Shown piece after piece: positions 34,285 through 46,288 of a DNA stretch of 64,000 bases (its first letter is position 1; every line of letters begins with the position of its first letter). The stretch is from Rubrivivax sp. (GTDB lineage: Bacteria > Pseudomonadota > Gammaproteobacteria > Burkholderiales > Burkholderiaceae_C): NCBI GenBank assembly GCA_030681795.1, contig JAUXRG010000031.1, positions 1 to 64,000 on the forward strand, in the 5' to 3' direction. The position numbers and the translations under genes were made by a program. The notes under the pieces are model-generated. The model ran no database searches. It saw only the letters and a program-made list of their open reading frames with translations, and was not told where the DNA came from.

Positions 34285-35378
34285 ATACGCCCAGATCCCC
34301 CGCGCTGCAGCGCCTGATCCAGCAGGTGCAGGCGGCACGCCACGCCAAGACCGTGCTCGACATCCGCGGCGGCGGCACCAAGGCCTTCTACGGCGGCTCG
34401 CCGCATGGCGAGCCACTCGACGTGACGCCACTGGCGGGCATCAGCAGCTACGAGCCCACCGAACTGGTGGTCACGGCGCGTTGTGGCACGCCGCTGGACG
34501 AGCTGGAAGCGACGCTGGCCGAAAAAGGCCAGTGCCTGCCCTTCGAGCCGCCGCGCTTTGCGCCCGGCGGCACGGTGGGCGGCATGGTGGCTGCCGGGCT
34601 GTCTGGCCCGGCGCGTGCGGCGGCCGGCAGCGTGCGCGATTTCGTGCTCGGCGCCACGGTGCTCAACGGGCGCGGCGAAGAACTCACCTTCGGCGGCCAG
34701 GTGATGAAGAACGTGGCCGGCTACGACGTGGCGCGGGCCTATGTCGGCAGCCTGGGCATCCTGGGCGTGATCTGCGAGGTCTCGTTCAAGGTCACTCCGG
34801 TGGCGCCGGCCACGCTGACGCTGCGGCTGGAGGCCGACCAGGCCGGCGCCATCAAGCAGCTCAACGCATGGGGGGGCCAGCCGCTGCCACTGAACGCCAG
34901 CGCCTGGTGGGACGGCGCACTCGTCTTGCGGCTCACGGGCGCCAAGGCCGCCGTGCAGTCGGCGCACTCGCGCATCGGCGGCGAGATCATCGAGGCGGCG
35001 GCCGCGGCATCGTTCTGGACCGGCCTGCGCGACCACCGCGACGAGTTTTTCCTGGGCGCGGCCAAGGCCGTGGAAGGCGGGGCCAGCCTGTGGCGGCTGT
35101 CGGTGCCGCCCACCGCCGCGCCGCTGAAGCTCTCGGGCGAGCAACTGCTGGAATGGGGTGGTGCGCAGCGCTGGCTGTGCACCACGGCGCCGGCCGCCAC
35201 GCTGCGCGAGGCGGCGGCGGCGGTGGGCGGGCATGCCGTGCTCTTCCGTGGCCGCGACAAGAGCGCGGGGGTCTTCGCGCCCCTGAAAGCCCCGCTGGAC
35301 CGGATCCACCGCGAAATGAAAGCGGCCTTCGACCCCGATGCAGTCTTCAACCCCGGTCGTCTGATGCCCGGTCTCTGA
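34281..35378 (+). CDS. glcE: Glycolate oxidase FAD-binding subunit GlcE
   Basis: Second, shorter flavoprotein subunit of glycolate oxidase, 365 residues. The FAD domain shows LDIRGGGTKAFYGG, LPFEPPRFAPGGTVGGMVAAGLSGP and VMKNVAGYDVARAYVGSLGILGVI; the C terminus ends with the family motif DPDAVFNPGRL. ATG 34281 matches the family start (MNTPRSPALQRLIQQV). It lies between glcD and glcF (30 bp) on the same strand. Confidence 0.93.
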   Translation: MNTPRSPALQRLIQQVQAARHAKTVLDIRGGGTKAFYGGSPHGEPLDVTPLAGISSYEPTELVVTARCGTPLDELEATLAEKGQCLPFEPPRFAPGGTVGGMVAAGLSGPARAAAGSVRDFVLGATVLNGRGEELTFGGQVMKNVAGYDVARAYVGSLGILGVICEVSFKVTPVAPATLTLRLEADQAGAIKQLNAWGGQPLPLNASAWWDGALVLRLTGAKAAVQSAHSRIGGEIIEAAAAASFWTGLRDHRDEFFLGAAKAVEGGASLWRLSVPPTAAPLKLSGEQLLEWGGAQRWLCTTAPAATLREAAAAVGGHAVLFRGRDKSAGVFAPLKAPLDRIHREMKAAFDPDAVFNPGRLMPGL

Positions 35379-35408
35379 CCTCGCCCCCTCCATTCGCTAC
35401 GCCTGCCC

Positions 35409-36656
35409 ATGCAAACCCATCTGGCCCCCGAGTTCAAAGGCACGCGTGAAGGCCAGGAGGCCGAGGCCATCCTGCGCAAGTGCGTGCACTGCGGTTTCTG
35501 CACCGCCACCTGCCCGACCTACCAGCTGCTGGGCGACGAGCTGGACAGCCCGCGCGGGCGCATCTACCTGATCAAGCAGGTGCTCGAAGGCGCCCCGGTG
35601 ACGCGCCGCACGCAGCTCCACCTGGACCGCTGCCTGACCTGCCTGAATTGCGAGACCACCTGCCCGAGTGGCGTGAAATACGGGCACCTGGTGGATATCG
35701 GCCGGCGCATCGTCGACGAGCGCGTGCCGCGCCCGGCCGGTGAAAAGACCCTGCGCTGGGCCTTGAAGGCGGGCCTGACCTCGCCGCTGTTCGGCCCGGC
35801 GATGAAGATGGGGCAGGCCCTGCGCCCGCTGCTGCCGGCTTCGCTGAAGAACAAGGTGCCTGCGCCGGGCGGGCCGCGCGCCAGCCAGTGGCCCACGCGC
35901 GAGCACCCGCGCAAGGTGCTCATGCTGCTGGGCTGCGTGCAGCCGGCCATGATGCCCAATATCAACAGCGCCACCGCTCGCGTGCTCGACGCCGCGGGCA
36001 TCCAGACCCTGGTGGCCGACGAGGCCGGCTGCTGCGGCGCCATCCGCACCCACCTGGGTGATGTCGAGGGCGGCCTGGCCGATGCGCGCCGCAATATCGA
36101 CGCCTGGTGGCCGCTGGTGGACGGGCTCACCTCGTCCGGCAAGGTCGAGGCCATCGTCATCAACGCCTCGGGCTGCGGCGTGAGCGTCAAGGAATACGGC
36201 CACGCGCTGGCGCACGACGCGGCCTACGCCGCCAGGGCGCTCCGCGTGAGCGGGCTGGCCCGCGACGTGAGCGAGTTGTTGCCCGATATCGCCGCGGCGC
36301 TCAAGGGCCGGTTGCATGAACCCGTGATCAGGCGGTTGGCTTTCCACTCGCCGTGCACGCTGCAGCATGGCCAGCAGCTGCGCGGCGGCGTGGAGAAGCA
36401 CCTGGCCGAGCTGGGCTTCGAGGTCAGCGTGGCGAAGAGCGAAGGGCACTTCTGCTGCGGCTCGGCCGGCACCTACAGCGTGCTACAGCCCGAACTGGCC
36501 ACGCAGCTGCGCGACCGCAAGCTGGCCAACCTGGAGCCGGGGGAGCCGCAGGCCATCGTCAGCGCCAATATCGGCTGCATCCAGCACCTGCAAACCGGCA
36601 CCACCACCCCGGTGAAACACTGGATCGAGTTGCTGGACGAGGCGCTCACAGCCTGA
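35409..36656 (+). CDS. glcF: Glycolate oxidase iron-sulfur subunit GlcF
   Basis: Electron-transfer subunit of 415 residues. Two ferredoxin-type 4Fe-4S motifs are complete: CVHCGFCTATCP (about 24-36) and CLTCLNCETTCP (about 74-86). Two CCG domains follow, with CCGAIRTHLGD and HFCCGSAGTYSVLQP, which are involved in a heterodisulfide-reductase-like cluster or quinone reaction. Start ATG 35409. It is the last gene of glcDEF, convergent with the EamA transporter. Confidence 0.94.
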   Translation: MQTHLAPEFKGTREGQEAEAILRKCVHCGFCTATCPTYQLLGDELDSPRGRIYLIKQVLEGAPVTRRTQLHLDRCLTCLNCETTCPSGVKYGHLVDIGRRIVDERVPRPAGEKTLRWALKAGLTSPLFGPAMKMGQALRPLLPASLKNKVPAPGGPRASQWPTREHPRKVLMLLGCVQPAMMPNINSATARVLDAAGIQTLVADEAGCCGAIRTHLGDVEGGLADARRNIDAWWPLVDGLTSSGKVEAIVINASGCGVSVKEYGHALAHDAAYAARALRVSGLARDVSELLPDIAAALKGRLHEPVIRRLAFHSPCTLQHGQQLRGGVEKHLAELGFEVSVAKSEGHFCCGSAGTYSVLQPELATQLRDRKLANLEPGEPQAIVSANIGCIQHLQTGTTTPVKHWIELLDEALTA

Positions 36657-36684
36657 GCGCCAAAGCCGCACCCAAGCCCCCGGA

Positions 36685-37674
36685 CTACGCCTGGTGCAGG
36701 GCCGCCGGCCGCTGCGGCCGTGACCGCAACGCCCAGATCACGCCGGCCACGAGCAAGGCCACGCCGAGCAGCGTGACAGGCCCCGGAGCCTGGCCGCGCA
36801 GGGCGAACGCGTAGGTCAGCGCGGCCAGTGTCTCGAAGACGATGAGCTGGCCGGCCAGCGTGGTGGGCAGGCGCTGGCTGGCCTCGTTCCAGCACAGCGT
36901 GCCCAGCCAGGAGGCGAGCAGGCCGATGGAGAACATCAGGCCGACGAAAAGCGCCGGCTCGGGGCCCCATGGCATCCGGAAGGGGCCGCCACCGGCCAGC
37001 GCGCTCCACAGCCAGTAGCCGGCAAAGCCCACGGCGGCCAGGGGCAGCGTCGCCAGCCCCTGCGCCGTGGCCCAGGTGCTGGGCGAGCGGCCGGCGTGCG
37101 CACGCAGCCAGTCGGCGTTGCGCAGCGGGTACCAGGTCCAGCAGGCCACCGCGCCCAGCGCGAGCAGCGCGCCCATCGCGTAGCGGCCCAGGTCCGCCCG
37201 CGGGTCTTGCCGCAGCTGCTCCAGCTCGGCCTGGTTGACGCAGGCGATGCCCGCGGCGATGAGGGCCAGCGAGGGCAGCATCTGGCGCCAGCGCAGGCGG
37301 CCGTCGCGCGCCTGGTCGCGGCGGTTGGAAACCAGGGCGATGACCACCGGCAGCGTGCCGATGATCATCGTGGGCAGCGGCCCGCCGGCGCGCTGGATGG
37401 CCGCGGCCAGGCACAGGTAGTACAGCAGGTTGCCCACGCTGGAGAGCTTGAGCGCCTCCAGCCAATCGCTGCGCGTGAGGCCGCGCAGCCGCGCGCGGTC
37501 CAGCCAGGCCAGGGGCAGCGCGATCAACCCGAAGGCCAGATAGCGCGAGAAGCTCAGCAGCAGGGCCGGGTACTGCGGCAGCAGCAGCGGGACGATGAAG
37601 ACCAGGCCCCAGGTCAGGCCGGCAGCCAGCGCAAAGAGGGTGCCCGTGAGCAGGGCGCGGCGGTGGGGGGGCAT
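36685..37674 (-). CDS. EamA/DMT family transporter
   Basis: Ten-helix drug/metabolite transporter of about 329 residues: LLTGTLFALAAGLTWGLVFIVPLLLPQYP, then two EamA repeats with a larger loop (about 140-170) and QRLPTTLAGQLIVFETLAALTYAF in the second repeat. The frame could start at 37704, but that codon lies inside a terminator hairpin, so ATG 37674 (MPPHRRALL) is preferred. The terminator ends about 10 bp before this start, which implies expression by read-through or attenuation. Substrate unknown. Confidence 0.85.
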   Translation of the reverse strand: MPPHRRALLTGTLFALAAGLTWGLVFIVPLLLPQYPALLLSFSRYLAFGLIALPLAWLDRARLRGLTRSDWLEALKLSSVGNLLYYLCLAAAIQRAGGPLPTMIIGTLPVVIALVSNRRDQARDGRLRWRQMLPSLALIAAGIACVNQAELEQLRQDPRADLGRYAMGALLALGAVACWTWYPLRNADWLRAHAGRSPSTWATAQGLATLPLAAVGFAGYWLWSALAGGGPFRMPWGPEPALFVGLMFSIGLLASWLGTLCWNEASQRLPTTLAGQLIVFETLAALTYAFALRGQAPGPVTLLGVALLVAGVIWALRSRPQRPAALHQA

Positions 37675-37683
37675 CGTCGTGAT

Positions 37684-37719
37684 AAAAAAGGCCGCGCGCG
37701 GCATATACCGTGCGCGGCC
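37684..37719 (-). terminator. Rho-independent terminator, glp importer operon / attenuator of the EamA gene
   Basis: On the minus strand a 12-bp stem (with one G-U pair) GGCCGCGCACGG / CCGCGCGCGGCC with a 6-nt loop is followed directly by TTTTTT (37684-37689). It lies 117 bp after the glpV stop and immediately before the EamA start on the same strand. Confidence 0.8.
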
Positions 37720-37789
37720 GAACTCCGACTCGCGGAGGATACAAACGTCGTTCAGCGACCTCGGCTCAGCGCCCTCGGCAGAGCCTCGG

Positions 37790-37835
37790 GCCGCTTCGCC
37801 GTCCAGGCCCGCGCAGGCGGGCCTGGAGCCGCGGC

Positions 37836-37839
<4 letters not shown>
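37790..37839 (-). repeat. Dispersed hairpin repeat, copy B (contains the glpV stop)
   Basis: Read on the minus strand: CTGAG-CCGCGGC, then an 11-bp perfect stem TCCAGGCCCGC / GCGGGCCTGGA around CTGC (37802-37827), then CGGCGAAG. It is nearly identical to the copy at 58748 except for paired changes in the stem. The TGA of CTGAG is the glpV stop codon. Confidence 0.7.
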
Positions 37840-39623
<1,784 letters not shown>

Positions 39624-39719
39624 TGTCGATCTCCTCGTGTGTCTCTCGCGTCCCCGTGTGTGGCTGCGTGGACCCCGGCCCCGGGGAAGCGACGGGCCGG
39701 ATTCACGAAAAAAAGCGCG

Positions 39720-40028
39720 TCAGCCTCGGCGCATGATGAGGGCCAGCACGGCCATCGAGATGACCAGGCTGATCCACACGCTGGGCTCCTGCGTGAGTGA
39801 AAACCACTCGGCGAGTTTGCGGGCCAGGCCCACAAAGGCCAGGTTGATATAGGCCGCCGCGAGCAGGCCGATGAAGAGCCGGTCACCGCGCGTGGTGGCC
39901 AACGGCAGAAAGCCCTTGCGCAAGGTGGTGGGTTGCTTGATTTCCCACACCGTCATGCCCGCGAGCATGAGCCCGATGCAGGTGAAGAACACTGCCACGG
40001 GCGTGGTCCAGACCATCCAGTTGAGCAT
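39720..40028 (-). CDS. glpU: DUF2160 membrane protein of the glycerol importer
   Basis: Small membrane protein of 102 residues with three predicted helices (about 7-27, 47-66 and 80-98) and the motifs KQPTTLRKGFLPLATTRGDRLFIGLL and AYINLAFVGL. Proteins of this kind (DUF2160) occur within GlpSTPQUV glycerol importer operons between permease and binding protein; the role is unknown, possibly an accessory to the permease. It is 10 bp after glpQ. Start ATG 40028. A T-run follows its stop, but only a weak stem precedes it. Confidence 0.88.
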   Translation of the reverse strand: MLNWMVWTTPVAVFFTCIGLMLAGMTVWEIKQPTTLRKGFLPLATTRGDRLFIGLLAAAYINLAFVGLARKLAEWFSLTQEPSVWISLVISMAVLALIMRRG

Positions 40029-40038
40029 CGCGATACCC

Positions 40039-40832
40039 TCAGACCCGACCCATCGCGAAGCCCTTCGCGATGTAGTGCCGCACGAACCAGATCACGATGG
40101 CGCCGGGCACGATGGTCAGCACGCCGGCCGCGGCCAGCGTGGCCCAGTCCATGCCGCTGGCCGAGACGGTGCGGGTCATGGTGGCCACGATGGGCTTGGC
40201 GTTCACGCTCGTGAGTGTGCGCGCCAGCAGCAATTCCACCCAGCTGAACATGAAACAGAAGAAGGCGGCCACGCCCACGCCGGCCTTGATGAGCGGCAGG
40301 AAGATGGTGATGAAGAAGCGCGGGAACGAATAGCCGTCGATGTAGGCGGTTTCGTCGATCTCGCGCGGGATGCCGCTCATGAAGCCTTCGAGTATCCACA
40401 CCGCCAGCGGCACGTTGAACACCAGGTGCGCCAGCGCCACCGCCAGGTGGGTGTCCATCAGCCCGACGGTGCTGTAGAGCTGGAAGAAGGGCAGCAGGAA
40501 CACCGCCGGCGGCGTCATTCGGTTGGTGAGCAGCCAGAAGAACAGGTGCTTGTCGCCCAGGAAGCTGTAGCGGCTGAAGGCGTAGGCGGCGGGCAGCGCC
40601 ACGGTGAGCGAGATGGCCGTGTTGATGGCCACGTAGATGAGGCTGTTGATGTAGCCCGAATACCAGCTCGGGTCAGTGAAGATGGTGCGGTAGTTTTCCC
40701 AGGTGAAGTGCTGCGGGAAGATCGTGAAGCTGGAGAGGATCTCCGAGTTCGTCTTGAAGCTCATGTTGACCATCCAGTAGATGGGCAGGAGCGCGAACAC
40801 GATGTACAGCGCCAGGAACAGGCTGCGCTTTT

Positions 40833-40836
<4 letters not shown>
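40039..40836 (-). CDS. glpQ: Glycerol ABC transporter permease GlpQ
   Basis: Inner-membrane permease of the MalG type, 265 residues and six helices. The ABC-coupling EAA loop is seen as IPREIDETAYIDGYSFPRFFITIFLPL. ATG 40836 (MKKRSLFLALYIVFALLPIYW) overlaps the glpP stop by ATGA, and longer upstream frames are antisense artefacts or overlap glpP. It forms a heterodimer with GlpP. Confidence 0.93.
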
Positions 40837-41716
<880 letters not shown>

Positions 41717-41720
<4 letters not shown>

Positions 41721-42793
41721 GCGACCAGCTCCTCGTCCTTGTAGAAGCAGGTGTGCTCGCCCAGCACCTGCAGCCAGACCGTGTCGCCGGGGCGCGGCGC
41801 CTGGGCTTCGGGCGACAAACGCGCCTTGACCGGGTGGCCGCCGACCTGGGCCGTGAGCATCGTGTGCGTGCCGATGTCCTGCACCAGCGTGACTTGCGCC
41901 GGCAAGACGCCCGGGCTTTGCGCGTCGGCGAGCGACAGGTATTCGGGCCGCACGCCGAGCTTGAGTTCCCCTTCGGGCAGGCGGCGCTCGGCCGGTGGGG
42001 CCATCCGGTGGCCCGCGACTTCCAGCCCTGCGTCGCTGGCGCGTGCGGGCAGGAAGTTCATGCCCGGCGAGCCGATGAAATGGCCGACGAAGGTGTGCGC
42101 CGGCCGCTCGAACAGCGCCTCGGCCGACCCCACCTGCACGGCGCGCCCGCGCGTCATCACCACCACCTCTTCGGCGAAAGTGAGCGCTTCGACCTGGTCG
42201 TGGGTGACGTAGATCAGCGTGAGTTTGAGCTCGTGGTGGATCTGCTTGAGCTTGCGCCGCAGCTGCCACTTGAGGTGGGGGTCGATGACGGTCAGCGGCT
42301 CGTCGAAGAGCACCGCCGCCACGTCGGCGCGCACCAGGCCGCGGCCCAGCGAGATCTTCTGCTTCTGGTCGGCGCTCAGGCCGGCGGCGCGCTGGTCGAG
42401 CTGGTGGCTCATCTCCAGCATCTCGGCGATCTCGCCCACGCGCTGCTTGATCTGCGCCGCCGGCACCTTGCGGTTCTTCAGCGGGAAGGCCAGGTTCTGG
42501 GCCACGGTCATCGTGTCGTAGATCACCGGAAACTGGAACACCTGGGCGATATTGCGCTGCTGGGGCGTCGTGCGCGTGACGTCCCGGCCGTCGAACAGCA
42601 CCGTGCCCGTCGAAGGCACGAGCAGGCCCGAGACGATGTTGAGCAGGGTCGTCTTGCCGCAACCCGAAGGCCCCAGCAAGGCATAGGCGCCGCCATCGCG
42701 AAAGCTCATCTTCAGCGGCAGCAACGCGTAGTCCTCGTCCGACTTCGGATCGGCCTTGTACGAGTGCGCAAAGTCGAGATCGATGCGGGCCAT
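41717..42793 (-). CDS. glpT: Glycerol ABC transporter ATPase GlpT (degenerate signature)
   Basis: ATPase of 358 residues. Walker A GPSGCGKTT and Walker B VLFDEPLTVID are intact, the H-loop is in YVTHDQVEAL, and a MalK-like regulatory domain follows (about 240-358). The ABC signature reads LSADQKQKISLGRG instead of LSGGQ, so this subunit may contribute an impaired composite site. Start ATG 42793; the earlier start inside glpS is rejected. It lies 1 bp after the glpS stop. Confidence 0.92.
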
Positions 42794-42794
42794 G

Positions 42795-43862
42795 TCAGCT
42801 CTTCTTTGCAGGAGCCACGAGCAACGCGCCCTGGGCGTCGAAGACATAGGCCTGCTCGGCGCTCAGGTGCAGCGTGATCGGCGCGCCGAGCTCGAAGAGG
42901 TGCACCCCGGTGAGCTGGGCGACCAGCCCGCCGGCCGCGGTGGTGACGTGCACGAAAGTGTCGGAGCCGGAGATCTCGGCCAGCTCGACCTTGCCGGGCA
43001 AGGCCGCGTCGCCGGGCCGCGGTGACACCCGCAAGGCGCTGGCGCGAACGCCGAGGGTCAGGCTGCTGGAGGCGGCGCCGGGCAGGGGAATCGACAACGC
43101 CGGCCCTGCCCTGAGTTGCACGCCCCCGGCGGCGGCATCGCCGGCGATCAGGTTCATCGGAGGGTCACTGAAGGCCCGCGCCACACGCAAGGATTTCGGC
43201 GTGTGGAAGACCTCGGCCGTGGGGCCGTATTGCAGCAACTCGCCGGCGTCCATCACGGCGGTGAAGCCGCCCAGCAGCAGCGCCTCGGCGGGCTCGGTGG
43301 TGGCGTAGACGACGGTGGAGTCGCCGCTGGCAAAGAGCTGCGTCAGCTCGTCGCGCAGCTCTTCACGCAGCTTGTAGTCCAGGTTGACCAGGGGTTCGTC
43401 CAGCAGCATCAGCGGCGCAGCCTTGGCCAGTGCGCGGGCCAGGGCCACGCGCTGCTGCTGGCCACCGGACAGCTCGGCGGGCAGGCGATCGAGGAACATC
43501 TCGATGTGCAGCCGGGCCGCGAGCGCCTGCACGCTTTGCGCCACGTTCTTCTCGCCGCGCAGCTTGAGCGGCGAGGCGATGTTCTGCGCCACCGTCATCG
43601 ACGGGTAGTTGATGAACTGCTGGTACACCATGGCCACGTTGCGCTCGCGCACGCCCATGCCGGTGACGTCCAAGCCGTCCACGCGCACGCGGCCACTGCT
43701 TGGCCGGTCCAGGCCCGCCATGATGCGCATCAGGCTGGTCTTGCCGGACTGCGTGGCGCCGAGCAGGACGGTCACCGCGCCGGGCTGCGGCGCCAGGCTC
43801 ATCGCGTACAGCCAGGGCGCGCCGCCCACGGCCTTGGTGATGCTTTCCAGCGTCAGCTGCAT
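42795..43862 (-). CDS. glpS: Glycerol ABC transporter ATPase GlpS
   Basis: ATPase of 355 residues and first gene of the importer operon. Walker A is GATQSGKTS, the signature LSGGQQQRVALARAL is canonical, and Walker B is LMLLDEPLVNLD; the H-loop position reads VVYATTEPAEALLL, with Thr where His is usual. GlpT has the H-loop but a degenerate signature, so the two subunits look complementary. A C-terminal TOBE-type domain follows. Start ATG 43862, facing the divergent glpR. It pairs with GlpT. Confidence 0.92.
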   Translation of the reverse strand: MQLTLESITKAVGGAPWLYAMSLAPQPGAVTVLLGATQSGKTSLMRIMAGLDRPSSGRVRVDGLDVTGMGVRERNVAMVYQQFINYPSMTVAQNIASPLKLRGEKNVAQSVQALAARLHIEMFLDRLPAELSGGQQQRVALARALAKAAPLMLLDEPLVNLDYKLREELRDELTQLFASGDSTVVYATTEPAEALLLGGFTAVMDAGELLQYGPTAEVFHTPKSLRVARAFSDPPMNLIAGDAAAGGVQLRAGPALSIPLPGAASSSLTLGVRASALRVSPRPGDAALPGKVELAEISGSDTFVHVTTAAGGLVAQLTGVHLFELGAPITLHLSAEQAYVFDAQGALLVAPAKKS

Positions 43863-43918
43863 GCAGCTTCCTGCGCGCCGGGGGATGCGTGGGCAGAACT
43901 CAAGGCAGAGTCCAAGGG

Positions 43919-43999
43919 TTCGTTAAAGAACTATTCTTGTTCGCTCGTTTTCGAAAGCACTGCAGGCTTACCCTGGAAACAGCCCGCAAGGTTTCGTTT
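43919..43999. promoter_or_regulatory. GlpR-type operator cluster between glpS and glpR
   Basis: The 149-bp divergent region holds repeated TTCG motifs: TTCGTT (43919-43924), TTCGCT (43940-43945), TTTTCG (43948-43953) and TTTCGTTT (43992-43999), the last 13 bp before the glpR start. DeoR-family GlpR proteins bind TTCG-centred half-sites, so repression of both directions with relief by glycerol 3-phosphate is inferred. Confidence 0.5.
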
Positions 44000-44011
44000 A
44001 GGCTACCCGCC

Positions 44012-44785
44012 ATGGTACCGAATCCTCGCCAGACCGAGTTGCTGGAAGAGGTGCGCCGTCTCGGATCGGCCACGGTGGAGGCCCTGGCCGAACGCTTCGG
44101 CGTGACCTTGCAGACCGTGCGGCGCGATATCCGGTTGCTCGCCGAGGCCGAGTTGCTGGCGCGCTTTCATGGCGGCGCCCGGGTCCCGCGCTCGACCACC
44201 GAGAACCTTGCCTACCGGCAGCGCCAGCAGCTCAACCATGGGGCCAAGCAGCGCATCGCGCGCGTGCTGGCCGCCGCGGTGCCGCAGGGCTGCTCGCTGA
44301 TCCTGAACATAGGCACCACCGTCGAAGCCGTCGCGCGCGAACTGCTGGTGCACAAGGGCTTGCGCGTCATCACCAACAACCTCAACGTGGCGGCCATCCT
44401 GTCGGACAACCCGGACTGCGAGGTCATCGTCGCCGGAGGCGTGGTGCGCGCGCGCGACCACGGCATCGTGGGCGAGGCCACGGTGGACTTCATCCACCAG
44501 TTCCGCGTCGACCTCGCCATCATCGGCATCTCGGGCATCGAGGCCGATGGCACGCTGCGTGACTTCGACTTCCGCGAAGTCAAGGTCACGCACGCCATCC
44601 TGGCCAGCGCGCGCGAGGTCTGGTTGGCGGCCGACCACAGCAAGTTCAACCGGCCGGCCATGGTGGAGGTGGGCCGCATCGGCCAGATCGACATGCTGTT
44701 CACCGACCGCGAGCCGCCCGCACCGTTCGGCGCCCTGTTGGCCGAGGCGGGCGTCCAATGCACGATTGCAGGAGAACCCGTTTGA
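44012..44785 (+). CDS. glpR: Glycerol regulon repressor GlpR (DeoR family)
   Basis: Transcription factor of 257 residues. The N-terminal winged helix-turn-helix (about 5-60) shows [36 protein letters not shown]; the sugar-phosphate sensor domain follows with [14 protein letters not shown] and [29 protein letters not shown] 44012 ([11 protein letters not shown]) is the family start; the longer frame runs back through the operator region. It is divergent from glpS and overlaps glpK, so it likely senses glycerol 3-phosphate. Confidence 0.93.
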   Translation: MVPNPRQTELLEEVRRLGSATVEALAERFGVTLQTVRRDIRLLAEAELLARFHGGARVPRSTTENLAYRQRQQLNHGAKQRIARVLAAAVPQGCSLILNIGTTVEAVARELLVHKGLRVITNNLNVAAILSDNPDCEVIVAGGVVRARDHGIVGEATVDFIHQFRVDLAIIGISGIEADGTLRDFDFREVKVTHAILASAREVWLAADHSKFNRPAMVEVGRIGQIDMLFTDREPPAPFGALLAEAGVQCTIAGEPV

Positions 44786-46272
44786 CCTACCTCCTCGCCC
44801 TGGACCAGGGCACTTCCAGTTCGCGCAGCATCGTCTTCGATGCGCAGGGCCAGGTGGTGGCCATGGCACAGCGTGAATTTCGCCAGATCTACCCGCAACC
44901 CGGCTGGGTGGAGCACGACCCGAACGAGATCTGGGAGAGCCAGCTCGCCACCGCGCGCGAGGCGCTGGCGCGTGCGGGCCTGGCGGGTCGGGACATCGGC
45001 ACGCGGGTCAAGGCCGTGGGCATCACCAACCAGCGCGAAACCACGGTGGTCTGGCGCCGCCAAAGCGGCCAGCCCATCTACAACGCCATCGTCTGGCAGG
45101 ACCGCCGCGGCGAGCCGCTGTGCGCGCAACTGCGCGAGCAGGGCCATGCCGACGCCATCGCGCACAGCACCGGGTTGCGGGTGGATGCCTACTTCTCGGC
45201 CACCAAGCTGCGCTGGATCCTCGACCACGTGAAGGGCGCGCACATCGCCGCCGCTCAGGGCGAGCTGGCCTTCGGCACGATCGACAGCTGGCTGATCTGG
45301 AAGCTCACGGGGGGCCGCGTGCACGCCACCGATGTGAGCAACGCCTCGCGCACGATGATGTTCGACATCCGCCACAACGTGTGGGACCACGAACTCCTCA
45401 AGATCCTGCACTTGCCCGACAGCCTGCTGCCCCAGGTGCACCCCTCCAGCCACCGATACGGCGAGTGCGACCCCGATTTTCTGGGCGCGCCGCTCGTCAT
45501 CGCCGGCGTGGCCGGCGACCAGCAATCGGCGCTCTTCGGCCAGGCCTGCTTCAAGGCCGGCATGGCCAAGAACACCTATGGCACGGGTTGCTTCATGCTG
45601 ATGCACACCGGTGCTGAATTTGGGGTTTCCAAGCATGGGCTCATCACCACGGCCGCGGCGCAGCCCACGGCCGCGGCGCAGTACGCGCTGGAGGGCAGCG
45701 TCTTCATCGGCGGCGCGGTGGTGCAATGGCTGCGCGACGGGCTCAAGGTCATCGCCGACAGCGGCAGCGTGCAGGCGCTGGCCGAGAGCGTGCCCGACAG
45801 CGGCGGCGTGCTTTTCGTCCCCGCCTTCACCGGCCTGGGCGCGCCTTACTGGGACGCGCAAGCGCGCGGCGCCATCGTCGGCCTGACGCGCGGCAGCACG
45901 GTGGCACACATTGCGCGCGCCGCGCTGGAGAGCATCGCCTTCCAGAGCGCGGCGCTATTGACCGCGATGTCGCACGACGCCGCCCCGGTGACCGAATTGC
46001 GTGTCGACGGCGGGGCCTGCGTCAACAACCTGTTGATGCAATTCCAGGCCGACTTGCTCGGCATTCCGGTGGTGCGCCCCAAGGTCATCGAAACCACGGC
46101 GCTGGGTGCGGCCTATCTCGCCGGGCTGGCCACGGGGGTCTACAGCGGCCTGGACGAAATTGCCGCGCAATGGGGCGAGGAAAGGCGTTTCATGCCGACC
46201 TTGTCGCGCGAGCGCGCGGCCGAGAGAATGGCGCTGTGGGAGCAGGCCGTGCGACAGGCCCGCACGGCCTGA
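44782..46272 (+). CDS. glpK: Glycerol kinase (TTG start)
   Basis: FGGY-family kinase making sn-glycerol 3-phosphate, 496 residues. It shows [17 protein letters not shown] (phosphate 1 loop), [48 protein letters not shown] and the C-terminal [18 protein letters not shown]. The start is set at TTG 44782: AGGAGA lies six bases upstream and the TTGA overlaps the glpR stop. An ATG at 44758 would add eight unlikely residues (MHDCRRTR) inside glpR. Coupled translation with glpR is implied. Confidence 0.95.
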   Translation: MTYLLALDQGTSSSRSIVFDAQGQVVAMAQREFRQIYPQPGWVEHDPNEIWESQLATAREALARAGLAGRDIGTRVKAVGITNQRETTVVWRRQSGQPIYNAIVWQDRRGEPLCAQLREQGHADAIAHSTGLRVDAYFSATKLRWILDHVKGAHIAAAQGELAFGTIDSWLIWKLTGGRVHATDVSNASRTMMFDIRHNVWDHELLKILHLPDSLLPQVHPSSHRYGECDPDFLGAPLVIAGVAGDQQSALFGQACFKAGMAKNTYGTGCFMLMHTGAEFGVSKHGLITTAAAQPTAAAQYALEGSVFIGGAVVQWLRDGLKVIADSGSVQALAESVPDSGGVLFVPAFTGLGAPYWDAQARGAIVGLTRGSTVAHIARAALESIAFQSAALLTAMSHDAAPVTELRVDGGACVNNLLMQFQADLLGIPVVRPKVIETTALGAAYLAGLATGVYSGLDEIAAQWGEERRFMPTLSRERAAERMALWEQAVRQARTA

Positions 46273-46288
46273 GAGGTAGAGACGCGCC

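Noticed and set aside
37674..37704. Upstream start (MPRAAFFITT) for the EamA transporter
   Set aside because: The codon lies inside the terminator hairpin and T-run, so ATG 37674 is the more credible start.
39690..39722. Terminator between glpU and glpV (T-run after the glpU... stop strand context)
   Set aside because: A seven-T run follows the glpU stop, but the stem before it has only about four pairs. The gene past it in the direction of transcription is glpV of the same operon.
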